A stretch of 64,000 nt of DNA from assembly GCA_963742105.1 (NCBI GenBank), contig CAVUKN010000003.1:248001-312000 (forward strand). Reading direction: 5' to 3'. The stretch's first letter is position 1. Each line of letters starts with the position of its first letter. The notes under the pieces were generated by a model. The model saw only the letters and a list, made by a program, of their open reading frames with translations, was not told where the DNA came from and searched no databases. Position numbers and translations under genes: made by a program. The stretch comes from Gp6-AA40 sp963742105 (GTDB lineage Bacteria > Acidobacteriota > Vicinamibacteria > Vicinamibacterales > UBA2999). Positions 48,615 through 55,719 of this stretch are shown here, piece after piece.

Positions 48615-48907
48615 GCCGTCACCCCGTCATGCGCGCGGGCGTCGATGTCCACGCTGTCAACGATACCAATCACGGCAGCGTCAACCGGCGCACCCTTGCG
48701 GCCGAGCGCTTCTCCGGCGGCTCGACCTTCAATGACGATCAGCACTTTTTCGTGAACGCCGGCACCGACGGAATCGACCGCGAGCAGCGCCACGCCCTTC
48801 GGCTGGTCGTCGAGCGTCACCGGCTGGACGAGCAGGAGCTTGGCACCTTCGAACTTGCGGTGCTTGTGCGTCGCGACGACGGTTCCGATGACGCGAGCGA
48901 TCTGCAA
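48611..48907 (-). CDS. BMC-P shell pentamer protein (EutN/CcmL family), first copy
   Basis: This shell vertex protein of 98 residues begins MQIARVIGTVVATHKHRKFE and ends in VIGIVDSVDID. The family fold and the LLLVQP, LLAVDSVGAGVHEKVLI and GIVDSVDI motifs are clear. The start is best placed at TTG 48907, with AGGA 7 nt upstream, because the paralogue at 49335-49616 has the same TTGCAGAT start context. A TTG two codons earlier (48913) is possible. It is coupled to the 71-residue gene. Confidence 0.9.
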   Translation of the reverse strand: MQIARVIGTVVATHKHRKFEGAKLLLVQPVTLDDQPKGVALLAVDSVGAGVHEKVLIVIEGRAAGEALGRKGAPVDAAVIGIVDSVDIDARAHDGVTA

Positions 48908-48925
48908 TGGCAATTCCTGGATTGA

Positions 48926-49334
48926 AAAATTGACGAATTGATCGTGACCACGGAGGTGACGGAGCCAACGGGATCACAAACGGAGGAACGGGGAAACGGG
49001 GACGAACGGGGGGCTGCCGACTCGGCCCGCTTCGCGGGCCATACGGGCATACGAGAGGACCAAACACAAGCCGCTCTCCAGCCGTGTGCGGTTTGTGTTT
49101 GGCCCTCTCGTGTGCCCGGGCCGCCGTAGGCGGCAGTCGGCAGCCCGCACGATCCCCAGCCAGCTCAATCGGCCCGTTCGTCCCCGTTCCCCCGTTTCCC
49201 CGTTTGTGAAAACCGTTACCTCCGCGATCTTCGTCCCCGTGGCCTCCGTAATCTCCGCCACCGGATTGAGTGATCGGTCGACCTATCGGTTGCTACCGGA
49301 TTCTCGCCTGCGTGTCTCCAGATTCGTCAATCCG
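48926..49334. repeat. cloverleaf-type palindromic element A with GAATTGAC outer edges
   Basis: Outer edges carry GAATTGAC remnants (48926-48942 and 49320-49345). Next come inverted CCCCGTT-type arms (AACGGGGAAACGGGGACGAA at about 48995 and its inverse near 49180). The core at about 49009-49166 has a closing stem CTGCCGACTC / AGTCGGCAG. Inside are three hairpins: GGCCCGCTTCGCGGGCC, a long arm CGAGAGGACCAAACACAAGC / its inverse, and GCCGCCGTAGGCGGC. No protein gene is seen in this 400-base gap between two shell genes. Confidence 0.85.
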
Positions 49335-49616
49335 TCATTTCGCAAATTCGTCAATCACATCGTACGAGTCCACGATCCCGACCACACCAGCATCAGCGGG
49401 TACTTCGACGGGATAGAAGGGGAAGCTCGCTTCCTTGCCGCGCACGAAGAACACCGTCTCGCCGACGCCAGCTCCGACCGCGTCGACGGCGACGAGCGTC
49501 CGGCCAATCGCGCTGCCATTGGGGGCCAGCGGCTGCAGGACGAGCAGCGGCACACCCGTCAGGTTCGGATCCTTGCGCGTGATCACGACGTCGCCGATGA
49601 CGCGGGCTATCTGCAA
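49335..49616 (-). CDS. BMC-P shell pentamer protein (EutN/CcmL family), second copy
   Basis: This 93-residue EutN/CcmL protein begins MQIARVIGDVVITRKDPNLT and contains LLVLQP, LVAVDAVGAGVGETVFFV and VVGIVDSYDVID. The start is TTG 49616 with AGGA 8 nt upstream. The C-terminus DEFAK and the stop are encoded by the GAATTGAC-type repeat (GAC GAA TTT GCG AAA TGA). Three different pentamer genes in one locus are a feature also seen in PVM-type loci of Planctomycetes and relatives. Confidence 0.92.
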   Translation of the reverse strand: MQIARVIGDVVITRKDPNLTGVPLLVLQPLAPNGSAIGRTLVAVDAVGAGVGETVFFVRGKEASFPFYPVEVPADAGVVGIVDSYDVIDEFAK

Positions 49617-49623
49617 GAGGTGA

Positions 49624-49745
49624 TTCCTGAATTTACGAATTGACGAATTTGCGAATTGACGGATTCATTGTGGGATTGAATGCGAAAGCGAACGCTCCGT
49701 GCCTCCAATTCGCCAATCCGTAAATTCGTCAATTCGTCAATTCAC
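49624..49745. repeat. heptad-type element, unit GAATTGAC
   Basis: GAATTTACGAATTGACGAAT and more at 49630-49665 face CCAATTCGCCAATCCGTAAA and TTCGTCAA units at 49707-49745. It separates the second and third pentamer genes. Confidence 0.9.
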
Positions 49746-49752
49746 GGATCGT

Positions 49753-50028
49753 TCAGTCTCCCGCCGACACTTCCACCGCGTCGATGATGCCGACGATGGC
49801 TGCGTCAACTGGACAGTCTTTCATTCCGGAGGCCATGCGCGCTGAACTGCCGCTGACGATGAGGACGGTCTCGCCGACGCCGGCGTCCACGGTATCGACG
49901 GCCACCAGGTAATTGCCTTCGGCTTTGCCGTGCGGGTCCATCGGGCGCGCCACCAGCAGCTTGTTGCTGACGAGGCGCGGGTCCTTGCGGGTGGCAACGA
50001 CGGTCCCGACGATGCGGGCGATGATCAT
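49753..50028 (-). CDS. BMC-P shell pentamer protein (EutN/CcmL family), third copy
   Basis: The 91-residue protein begins MIIARIVGTVVATRKDPRLV and contains KLLVARPMDPHG, YLVAVDTVDAGVGETVLIV and AIVGIIDAVEV. It caps the vertices of the polyhedral shell. It starts with ATG, unlike the other two, and no strong Shine-Dalgarno is visible. The stop is 10 bases before the next repeat element. Confidence 0.92.
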   Translation of the reverse strand: MIIARIVGTVVATRKDPRLVSNKLLVARPMDPHGKAEGNYLVAVDTVDAGVGETVLIVSGSSARMASGMKDCPVDAAIVGIIDAVEVSAGD

Positions 50029-50042
50029 GGAGGGCGGTAATC

Positions 50043-50151
50043 GAATTCAGAATTCAGAATGCAGAATTCAGAATGCGAATGCAGAAGCAGAATTCAGAAT
50101 TCAAAGCACTGTTTCCATTCTGAATTCTGCATTCTGCATTCTGAATTTAAG
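50043..50151. repeat. heptad element, unit GAATTCA/GAATGCA
   Basis: Eight or so CAGAATG/CAGAATT units at 50043-50102 face inverted units (CATTCTGAATTCTGCATTCT and more) at 50114-50148. The TAA stop of the hexamer gene is within the right arm (GCT TAA ATT CAG AAT). Confidence 0.9.
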
Positions 50152-50443
50152 CCTTGGCCCCCGCGTTCGACTTGCCGATCGGCAAGGTGTCCTCGAGGTT
50201 GGCGTGGGGCCGCGGGATGACGTGCACGGACACGAGCTCACCGACGCGCCGCGCGGCTGCGGCACCGGCGTCGGTGGCAGCCTTCACCGCGGCCACGTCG
50301 CCGCGCACGATCGCGGTCACGTAACCGGCACCGATCTTTTCCCAGCCGACCAGCGTGACCTTGGCGGCCTTGACCATGGCGTCAGCCGCCTCAATCATGG
50401 CGACCAGCCCCTTGGTCTCGATCATGCCCAACGCCTCACCCAT
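50147..50443 (-). CDS. BMC-H shell hexamer protein
   Basis: The 98-residue protein, MGEALGMIETKGLVAMIEAA onward, is a canonical single-BMC-domain facet protein. It has DAMVKAAKVTLVGWEKIGAG with the pore loop KIGAG, IVRGDVAAVKAATDAG and VHVIPRPH. It is the only hexamer gene in the locus, so additional facet proteins, if needed, must be encoded elsewhere. The start at 50443 is preceded by CGAGGATCT; longer frames upstream are repeat sequence. Confidence 0.94.
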   Translation of the reverse strand: MGEALGMIETKGLVAMIEAADAMVKAAKVTLVGWEKIGAGYVTAIVRGDVAAVKAATDAGAAAARRVGELVSVHVIPRPHANLEDTLPIGKSNAGAKA

Positions 50444-50451
50444 AGATCCTC

Positions 50452-50541
50452 GCAATTGACGAATGGACGAATTTACGATTCGACGAATTTCAGTGTGAAA
50501 TCGCGCCAATCCAATCCGTCAATTCGTTTCGCATTTCGTAA
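50452..50541. repeat. heptad-type element, unit GAATTGAC, degenerate
   Basis: CAATTGACGAATGGACGAAT and more face CCAATCCGTCAATTCGTTTC and more across about 30 bases. It separates the aldolase and hexamer genes. Confidence 0.85.
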
Positions 50542-50554
50542 ACGCACACACGGC

Positions 50555-51436
50555 TCATCGCAGGTTGCGCACAGCATCAGCGATCAGTTGTGTCAGTTCC
50601 GCGTATGTTAGCCGAATTTCACCGGTATCGCTTGCCGCACGCACCTTGGCTCGCAGCGCCGCCCCACCGTCAGCGGGCGCGGCGGCGACAAGGCGCTCGG
50701 ACGCCGATACGGGAGCCTCGAGCACCTGGCACAGCACCTGGTCGCCGGCCGCGGCATCGGCCGGGTCGGCACAGAGCGGAGCGGGAGCAGCAATGCCGTA
50801 GGTGCCTCGCAGGCCCTGCAGGCGTTCCACCTCATCGCGAGAAATCAGGTGCTCGCGGCCAAGTAAGCGGGCCACCAGGCTGATTTTTGCGAAGTGCTCG
50901 ATCGTCTCCATCTTGTGGTACGCGGCGGTGACGGAGTCGCCGCAGGTCACCGCACCGTGGTTGGCGAGGAGGATGCCGTCGTGAGCCTTGATGTACTTGC
51001 GCACGGCCTCGGGGAGTTCGGCCGTCGATGGCGTGGCGTATTCGGCAATCGGGATGCTGCCGAGCGTGGTGATGACCTCTGCCAGAACGGCGCGGGTCAG
51101 CGGAATTCCCGCGACCGCGAACCCGGTGGCCAGCGGCGGATGGGCATGCACGACCGCGTTCACGTCCGGGCGGTTCCGGTAGATCTCGATGTGCATCTTG
51201 AGCTCGGACGACGCCTTGCGATCGCCGGAGATCCGGTTGCCCTCGTAGTCGACGATCACCATCATGTCGGGCGTCATGTAGCCCTTCGACACGGCCGTCG
51301 GCGTGGTGATCAAGCGCTGATCGTCGAGGCGCGCGCTGATGTTGCCGTCGTTCGAGGCGACATAGCCGCGCGCGTACATGCGGCGGCCGACCTCGACGAT
51401 CTCGGCACGGAGCTGCTCCTCGACGCGCGTGCTCAT
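50555..51436 (-). CDS. Class II aldolase (L-fuculose-1-phosphate aldolase-like) with C-terminal encapsulation peptide
   Basis: This 293-residue protein has an aldolase domain at 1-215. It keeps the family residues Glu78 (SSELKMHIEIY), His97 and His99 (VVHAHPPLATGF) and His160 (LLANHGAVTCG), which in fuculose-phosphate aldolase are the catalytic acid and zinc ligands. It probably splits a deoxysugar phosphate into dihydroxyacetone phosphate and lactaldehyde. After an Ala/Pro linker (216-270) the protein ends RLTYAELTQLIADAVRNLR, an amphipathic helix of the kind that targets cargo into BMCs. It is the first gene of the shell operon. The aldehyde dehydrogenase and PduL enzymes expected of such compartments are not in the window. 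Confidence 0.9.
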   Translation of the reverse strand: MSTRVEEQLRAEIVEVGRRMYARGYVASNDGNISARLDDQRLITTPTAVSKGYMTPDMMVIVDYEGNRISGDRKASSELKMHIEIYRNRPDVNAVVHAHPPLATGFAVAGIPLTRAVLAEVITTLGSIPIAEYATPSTAELPEAVRKYIKAHDGILLANHGAVTCGDSVTAAYHKMETIEHFAKISLVARLLGREHLISRDEVERLQGLRGTYGIAAPAPLCADPADAAAGDQVLCQVLEAPVSASERLVAAAPADGGAALRAKVRAASDTGEIRLTYAELTQLIADAVRNLR

Positions 51437-51799
51437 GTCATGAGTGGGGACAACGGAGAGTTCGGAGGCAACGGGATCACAAACGGAGGAACTGGGAAAC
51501 GGGGACGAACGGAGGGGCTGCCGACGCGGCCCGCTTCGCGGGCCATGCCGGGCTCACGAGAGGACCAAACACAAGCCGCTCTCGACCCGCCTGCGGTTTG
51601 TGTTTGGCCCTCTCGTGTGCCCGGGCCGCCGTAGGCGGCAGTCGGCAGCCCCGCAGACCCGCCATCATCAGCTCGCCAGCCCCCGTTCGTCCCCGTTCCC
51701 CCGTTTCCCCGTTTGTGAAAACCGTTGCCTCCGCGGCCTCCGTCGCCGTTGCCTCCGCAATCTCCGTCCCCGTGGCCTCCGTAACCTCCCCCGCCTCGG
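51437..51799. repeat. cloverleaf-type palindromic element B
   Basis: This is a second copy of the element between the pentamer genes. It has the CCCCGTT-type inverted outer arms (AACTGGGAAACGGGGACGAA and its inverse near 51690). The core has GGCTGCCGACG / AGTCGGCAGCC, GGCCCGCTTCGCGGGCC, the long arm CACGAGAGGACCAAACACAA / its inverse, and GCCGCCGTAGGCGGC. Edges are GGAGGCAAC-type degenerate heptads. It fills the gap upstream of the BMC operon. Confidence 0.85.
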
Positions 51800-52051
51800 T
51801 CACCGCCGGAACTCCCGCCTGCACTTCTCCGAACAGAAGTAGAACGTCTCACCCCGCGCAGTCACCGACAGCTCCTGTCGCGGCGCCACGAAGGTGCCGC
51901 ACACGGGATCGCGCATCAGTTTCATCGACGGCTTGATCGACCGCTTGCGCTGCGACGATCCGCCCGCCCCCTGGACAATCCCGTCCACCACCCGCCAGAA
52001 CGCCTGCGCGATCAGCAGGAACAGGATCCCCAGCAGCAGGATGCGGATCAC
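51800..52051 (-). CDS. Small membrane-anchored YHS-like protein
   Basis: The 83-residue protein has an N-terminal membrane helix (IRILLLGILFLLIAQAFW) and a C-terminal YHS/TRASH-like domain, MRDPVCGTFVAPRQELSVTA then FYFCSEKCRREF, whose three cysteines may hold a metal. The start is GTG, overlapping the TPR stop by four bases (GTGA), so translation is coupled. YHS domains often accompany metal handling. Confidence 0.75.
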   Translation of the reverse strand: MIRILLLGILFLLIAQAFWRVVDGIVQGAGGSSQRKRSIKPSMKLMRDPVCGTFVAPRQELSVTARGETFYFCSEKCRREFRR

Positions 52052-52686
52052 TGATTCGTCGGCGCACCACCCGCGCGCGCTCCGGACTGAGACGCGGCAA
52101 TACCTTCCAGACCACGCTGCGCCGCCTGTGCCTCGGGACTGTTGGGCGCCAGCTCCACGACCTTGCGCCACGATTCCGCGGCGCCGTTCAAATCCTGCTT
52201 GCCGAACGCGAGGACGATGCCCTTGTTGAGGAGCGTCTTGGCGTGCTTCGGATCGATGCGCAGCGAGTTCTCGAACTGCTTGAGCGCTTCATCTGCCCGG
52301 TTCGTGTAGTAGTAGCTCACGCCGAGATCGGTGCTGGCATCCGCATTCTTCGGGTCGATCGCCAGCGCCTTCTCGTACCAATTGATGGCTTCAGGATAGC
52401 GCTCGGCGTCGAAGTAGGTGTTCCCGAGCTGCACCGCAGCACCGGCGTTCTTCGGGTCGCTGTTCAGGATCGTGGTGAGTTGCTGGACGCGCGCCTCGTC
52501 GAGCACCTTGGCCTGCTGGCCCGAGGCGGATGCCGATTGCGACTGCTGCTGCTGCTGAGTTCCTCCAGCGGCCTGCGCAACCGGCGCCACGGCGCGGGCA
52601 GGCTGCTGCTGGGTAGCAATGATCCAACCGAGGATGATGCCAAAGCACATCCCCGCGATGGTGTACACGATGGATTCGGCCTTCAT
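52048..52686 (-). CDS. TPR-repeat membrane protein
   Basis: The 212-residue protein starts MKAESIVYTIAGMCFGIILG, giving a membrane anchor, then a Gln-rich linker (30-60) and about four TPR units (NTYFDAERYPEAINWYEKAL, VSYYYTNRADEALKQFENSL, KGIVLAFGKQDLNGAAESWR). It is of the NrfG/CcmH-like TPR type, probably a scaffold facing the periplasm. It is coupled to the YHS gene downstream and follows the hydrolase gene. Confidence 0.85.
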   Translation of the reverse strand: MKAESIVYTIAGMCFGIILGWIIATQQQPARAVAPVAQAAGGTQQQQQSQSASASGQQAKVLDEARVQQLTTILNSDPKNAGAAVQLGNTYFDAERYPEAINWYEKALAIDPKNADASTDLGVSYYYTNRADEALKQFENSLRIDPKHAKTLLNKGIVLAFGKQDLNGAAESWRKVVELAPNSPEAQAAQRGLEGIAASQSGARAGGAPTNQ

Positions 52687-52703
52687 GCGGGTGACTGTCG
52701 ATC

Positions 52704-53459
52704 TTAGTTCACGCCCAGCATCCGCTGGAACCACTCGAGCAGCATGCTCGTGAGGTCGGGCTCGGCGGCGAGCAACGGCACCCCGTGGGACGCCGCCTCG
52801 CCCAGAAAGGTTTCGCGCGGCCCGTTCGCGTCTTTGGTCAGCTCGCGGGCGGAGCGCACCGCGTACGGGTCGTGCCGGCTGGCCACGAACAGCACCGGCC
52901 TGGCCCCGATCTGGCGAAGCGGTCCCTCGATGTGGACGCCACGGTAGTCACTCGACGGGGAGATGATCGCCACGGCCTTGATTCGCGGGTCCGCCGCCGC
53001 GGCAATGGCGCCGAGGCTTCCGCCCAGAGAGGCACCCGCCACCGCGATCGCGGATGGACGAACGCCGGCCTGGGCCATCAGCCAGCTCACGCCGCCACGC
53101 ACCACCACGCTCCATCTCGCCAAATCCCGGGCATCGCCGGGTGCCGTCGTGCCCGGAAGGTCGATGGTCAGCGCGGTCATGTTCTGATCGGCCAACCGCT
53201 GGGCAATGGCCTGCCACTCGTCACGCGTGTGGCCGAGTGCCGGGACCAGAACGATTGCGGGGGCTGGGACGTGACTCGCGTCGAACACCGTAGCGTTGAC
53301 CGTCCGGCCATCGTCCGCACGGAACGTCACGAGTCGGCCAGCAGCGGCAGCATCGCTCGCCCATAAGCAGCACAACAGCACGCTCAGTGGGACGAGCCTG
53401 GTTAGGCTCGCCAACGCGGACCTGACAAGGTCCGCGCCACGATCGTCAAGCCAGCACAT
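52704..53459 (-). CDS. Alpha/beta hydrolase, exported
   Basis: This 251-residue protein has a signal peptide (SVLLCCLWASDAAAAG, after an N-region of about 27 residues). Its alpha/beta-hydrolase domain has nucleophile Ser in AGASLGGSLG, Asp in VASRHDPYA and His in EAASHGVPLL. It resembles dienelactone hydrolase or serine aminopeptidase-like esterases; the substrate is unknown. The start ATG at 53459 lies inside the 3' end of pdxJ (14-base overlap). Confidence 0.82.
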   Translation of the reverse strand: MCWLDDRGADLVRSALASLTRLVPLSVLLCCLWASDAAAAGRLVTFRADDGRTVNATVFDASHVPAPAIVLVPALGHTRDEWQAIAQRLADQNMTALTIDLPGTTAPGDARDLARWSVVVRGGVSWLMAQAGVRPSAIAVAGASLGGSLGAIAAAADPRIKAVAIISPSSDYRGVHIEGPLRQIGARPVLFVASRHDPYAVRSARELTKDANGPRETFLGEAASHGVPLLAAEPDLTSMLLEWFQRMLGVN

Positions 53460-54177
53460 TCAAGTATTCGCGGACGCTCCGTGACAGGCCCACGAAGAGC
53501 GCATGACTGACGAGCGCGTGACCGATCGACACCTCGGCCAGATACGGGAGTCGCCGGAACATCATTAGATTCTCAAGGTCAAGATCGTGGCCGGCATTGA
53601 CCGCCAACCCGAGCGCATGTGCCTGTTCCGCGGCCGCGGCAAACGTCGCGAACGACACGTCCGCGGCGGCAGCACCTTGCTCGAACGCGCGCGCGAACGG
53701 CTCGGTGTACAGCTCAACGCGATCGGCGCCCATGTCCGCCGCCCACCGCACCGCCTCCTCGTCGGCATCGACGAACAGGCTGACGCGCACGCCGTGCTTC
53801 TGCATGGCAGCGACGATCTTCCGCATGAAATCACGCGGGGTGTGCGTCGACCAGCCGGCTTCACTCGTGATCTCACCCGGCTTGACCGGAACCAGCGTGC
53901 ACTGCGTCGGCTTCACATCGTGCACGAGCTGCAGCAGGTCGGGTCGCGGATCGCCCTCGATGTTGTACTCAATGCCGGGATGCTGCCGGAGGAACGACGC
54001 GATGTCGTGAACGTCCGCCGTCGTGATGTGCCGCGCATCCGCCCGCGGATGCACCGTGATCCCCGGAGCACCAGCGTCGACACACACACCGACCGCTTCG
54101 ATGACCGACGGAATACGCCCCCCGCGTGAGTTGCGCACCGTGGCGATCTTGTTGACGTTTACGGACAGGCGGACCAA
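53446..54177 (-). CDS. pdxJ: Pyridoxine 5'-phosphate synthase PdxJ
   Basis: The 243-residue TIM barrel condenses 1-deoxyxylulose 5-phosphate with 3-amino-2-oxopropyl phosphate, the last step of DXP-dependent vitamin B6 synthesis. Signatures are LSVNVNKIATVRNSRG, GITVHPRADARHI, NIEGDP, VELYTEPFA and NAGHDLDLENL. The start is TTG 54177, directly after a GGGAGTT heptad element. glmM is upstream on the same strand. Confidence 0.94.
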   Translation of the reverse strand: MVRLSVNVNKIATVRNSRGGRIPSVIEAVGVCVDAGAPGITVHPRADARHITTADVHDIASFLRQHPGIEYNIEGDPRPDLLQLVHDVKPTQCTLVPVKPGEITSEAGWSTHTPRDFMRKIVAAMQKHGVRVSLFVDADEEAVRWAADMGADRVELYTEPFARAFEQGAAAADVSFATFAAAAEQAHALGLAVNAGHDLDLENLMMFRRLPYLAEVSIGHALVSHALFVGLSRSVREYLNVLA

Positions 54178-54180
54178 CGA

Positions 54181-54282
54181 AAACTCCCAACTCCCAAATT
54201 CCCAACTCCCAACAAGGTGGATTGATCGCGTCGCCCCAATCCGGTTTGGGAATTGGGAGTTGGTCCTTTTGGGAGTTTATAC
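54181..54282. repeat. heptad element, unit GGGAGTT
   Basis: CCAACTCCCAAATTCCCAAC and more at 54184-54213 face TTTGGGAATTGGGAGTTGG and GGGAGTT at 54245-54279. The stop TAA of glmM touches the right arm (GTA TAA ACT CCC AAA). Confidence 0.88.
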
Positions 54283-55644
54283 CGTGACCCCAACGTGGGT
54301 TTTGACGGCGTCGATGATCTCCTGGCCCCAGCGACGGATTTCTGCTTCGTCCTCGCCCTCGAGCATCACGCGCAGGAGCGGCTCAGTACCGGAGTAACGC
54401 ACCAGCAGACGGCCGTTGCCGGCCAGTCGAGACTCGACAGCCGACATCACCGCGGCGACCTCGGGAACGGTCTTCAGATCCACCTTGTGCTGCACCCTCA
54501 GGTTCATCAACACCTGCGGATACGCAGTCAGCTCCGAAGCAAGATCCGCCAGCGACCGCCCGGTCGTCATCATCGTCCGCAGCACGTTGAGTGAGGTCGC
54601 AATGCCGTCGCCGGTGAACAGGTAGTCGGAGAAGATCACGTGACCCGACTGTTCGCCGCCGAGCGCGATATTGCGCCGCATCATCTCTTCCATCACGTAC
54701 TTGTCACCGACGGGACACCGCACCATGTCGATGCCGGCGTCGCGCAACGCCAGTTCGAGCCCGATGTTGCTCATCACCGTCGCGACGATGGCGTTGCTGC
54801 GCAGGCGGCCTTCGCGCTGCAGCTGCTTGGCGCATAGCAGCATCACGGCGTCACCATCGACAACTTTCCCGGTGGCGTCCACGAAGATCGCGCGATCGCC
54901 GTCCCCGTCGTAGGCGATGCCCAACTGAAAGCCATCGGCGACGACGGCTGCGGCAAGATCGTCGGGATGCGTGGAGCCGCAGCGCAGGTTGATGTTGCGG
55001 CCATCCGGCTCGCACCCCATGCACCGGACCTCGAATCCGAGCTCGTTGAACAATCGGGGTGCGACGGTCGTGGTCGCGCCGTTGGCGCAATCGATCGCCA
55101 CGCGCATGCCCCGCATCCGCGGATCAGCCGACAGGATCTCGCGCAGGTGCGCGATGTACTCAGAGCGGTAGTCGATCTGCTCCACCGGCGACGCGTCGCC
55201 GGTCGGAACGGACCATGACGTGTCCGCGAGAATCGATTCGACATGCTGTTCGAGCGTCTCGGTGAACTTCTCGCCCGCCCCGGAGAAAACCTTGATGCCG
55301 TTGTCTTCGAACGGGTTGTGTGATGCCGAAATCACGACGCCGGCCGTGTAGCCAAGCCGTGGCGTGACATAAGCGACCGCGGGCGTAGGAATGATGCCGG
55401 CGCTGGTCAGCGTCCCGCCCTGGCTGCGGATCCCGAATCCGAGCTCGCGCTCGATCCATCCCCCCGACTCACGTGTGTCGCGACCCGACAGGAACCTGAT
55501 GTTCTGCGGATGCGGAGCTTCCGGCTGATCGTCGTGACGGAGCGCCCGCACGAGCGCCGCACCGAGACGCCGCACCGTCGGCACCTCCAAGGGGAAAACA
55601 CCTGCCTTGCCACGAACTCCGTCGGTCCCGAACAACCGGCTCAT
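54277..55644 (-). CDS. glmM: Phosphoglucosamine mutase GlmM
   Basis: This 455-residue enzyme converts glucosamine 6-phosphate to the 1-phosphate for cell-wall UDP-GlcNAc. It has FGTDGVRG, the phosphoserine loop VISASHNPFEDNGIKVF (Ser108), the magnesium loop DGDGDR, GEQSGH, and the phosphate-binding RYSGTEPLLRVM. AGGAG precedes the ATG by 4 nt. cdaR and cdaA lie upstream, the usual neighbours in many phyla, where c-di-AMP synthesis is tied to wall synthesis. Two GTAG palindromes separate it from cdaR. Confidence 0.96.
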   Translation of the reverse strand: MSRLFGTDGVRGKAGVFPLEVPTVRRLGAALVRALRHDDQPEAPHPQNIRFLSGRDTRESGGWIERELGFGIRSQGGTLTSAGIIPTPAVAYVTPRLGYTAGVVISASHNPFEDNGIKVFSGAGEKFTETLEQHVESILADTSWSVPTGDASPVEQIDYRSEYIAHLREILSADPRMRGMRVAIDCANGATTTVAPRLFNELGFEVRCMGCEPDGRNINLRCGSTHPDDLAAAVVADGFQLGIAYDGDGDRAIFVDATGKVVDGDAVMLLCAKQLQREGRLRSNAIVATVMSNIGLELALRDAGIDMVRCPVGDKYVMEEMMRRNIALGGEQSGHVIFSDYLFTGDGIATSLNVLRTMMTTGRSLADLASELTAYPQVLMNLRVQHKVDLKTVPEVAAVMSAVESRLAGNGRLLVRYSGTEPLLRVMLEGEDEAEIRRWGQEIIDAVKTHVGVTV

Positions 55645-55656
55645 GTATCTCCTGAC

Positions 55657-55717
55657 AGGCGGGCCTGAAGGCCGGCCTACGTTCCAGCTTCACGGCGGGC
55701 CTGAAGGCCCGTCCTAC
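55657..55717 (-). repeat. two REP-like palindromes starting GTAG
   Basis: On the minus strand GTAGGACGGGCCTTCAGGCC is followed 13 bases later by GTAGGCCGGCCTTCAGGCCC, both with the loop TTCAG. They lie between the cdaR stop and the glmM Shine-Dalgarno. Confidence 0.7.
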
Positions 55718-55719
55718 GG

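Noticed and set aside
48926..51799. Insertion sequences or MITEs from a known family at the cloverleaf elements
   Set aside because: No transposase, no target-site duplication that could be recognised by eye, and structure rather than terminal repeats is what is conserved. A MITE origin is not excluded, but there is no positive evidence.
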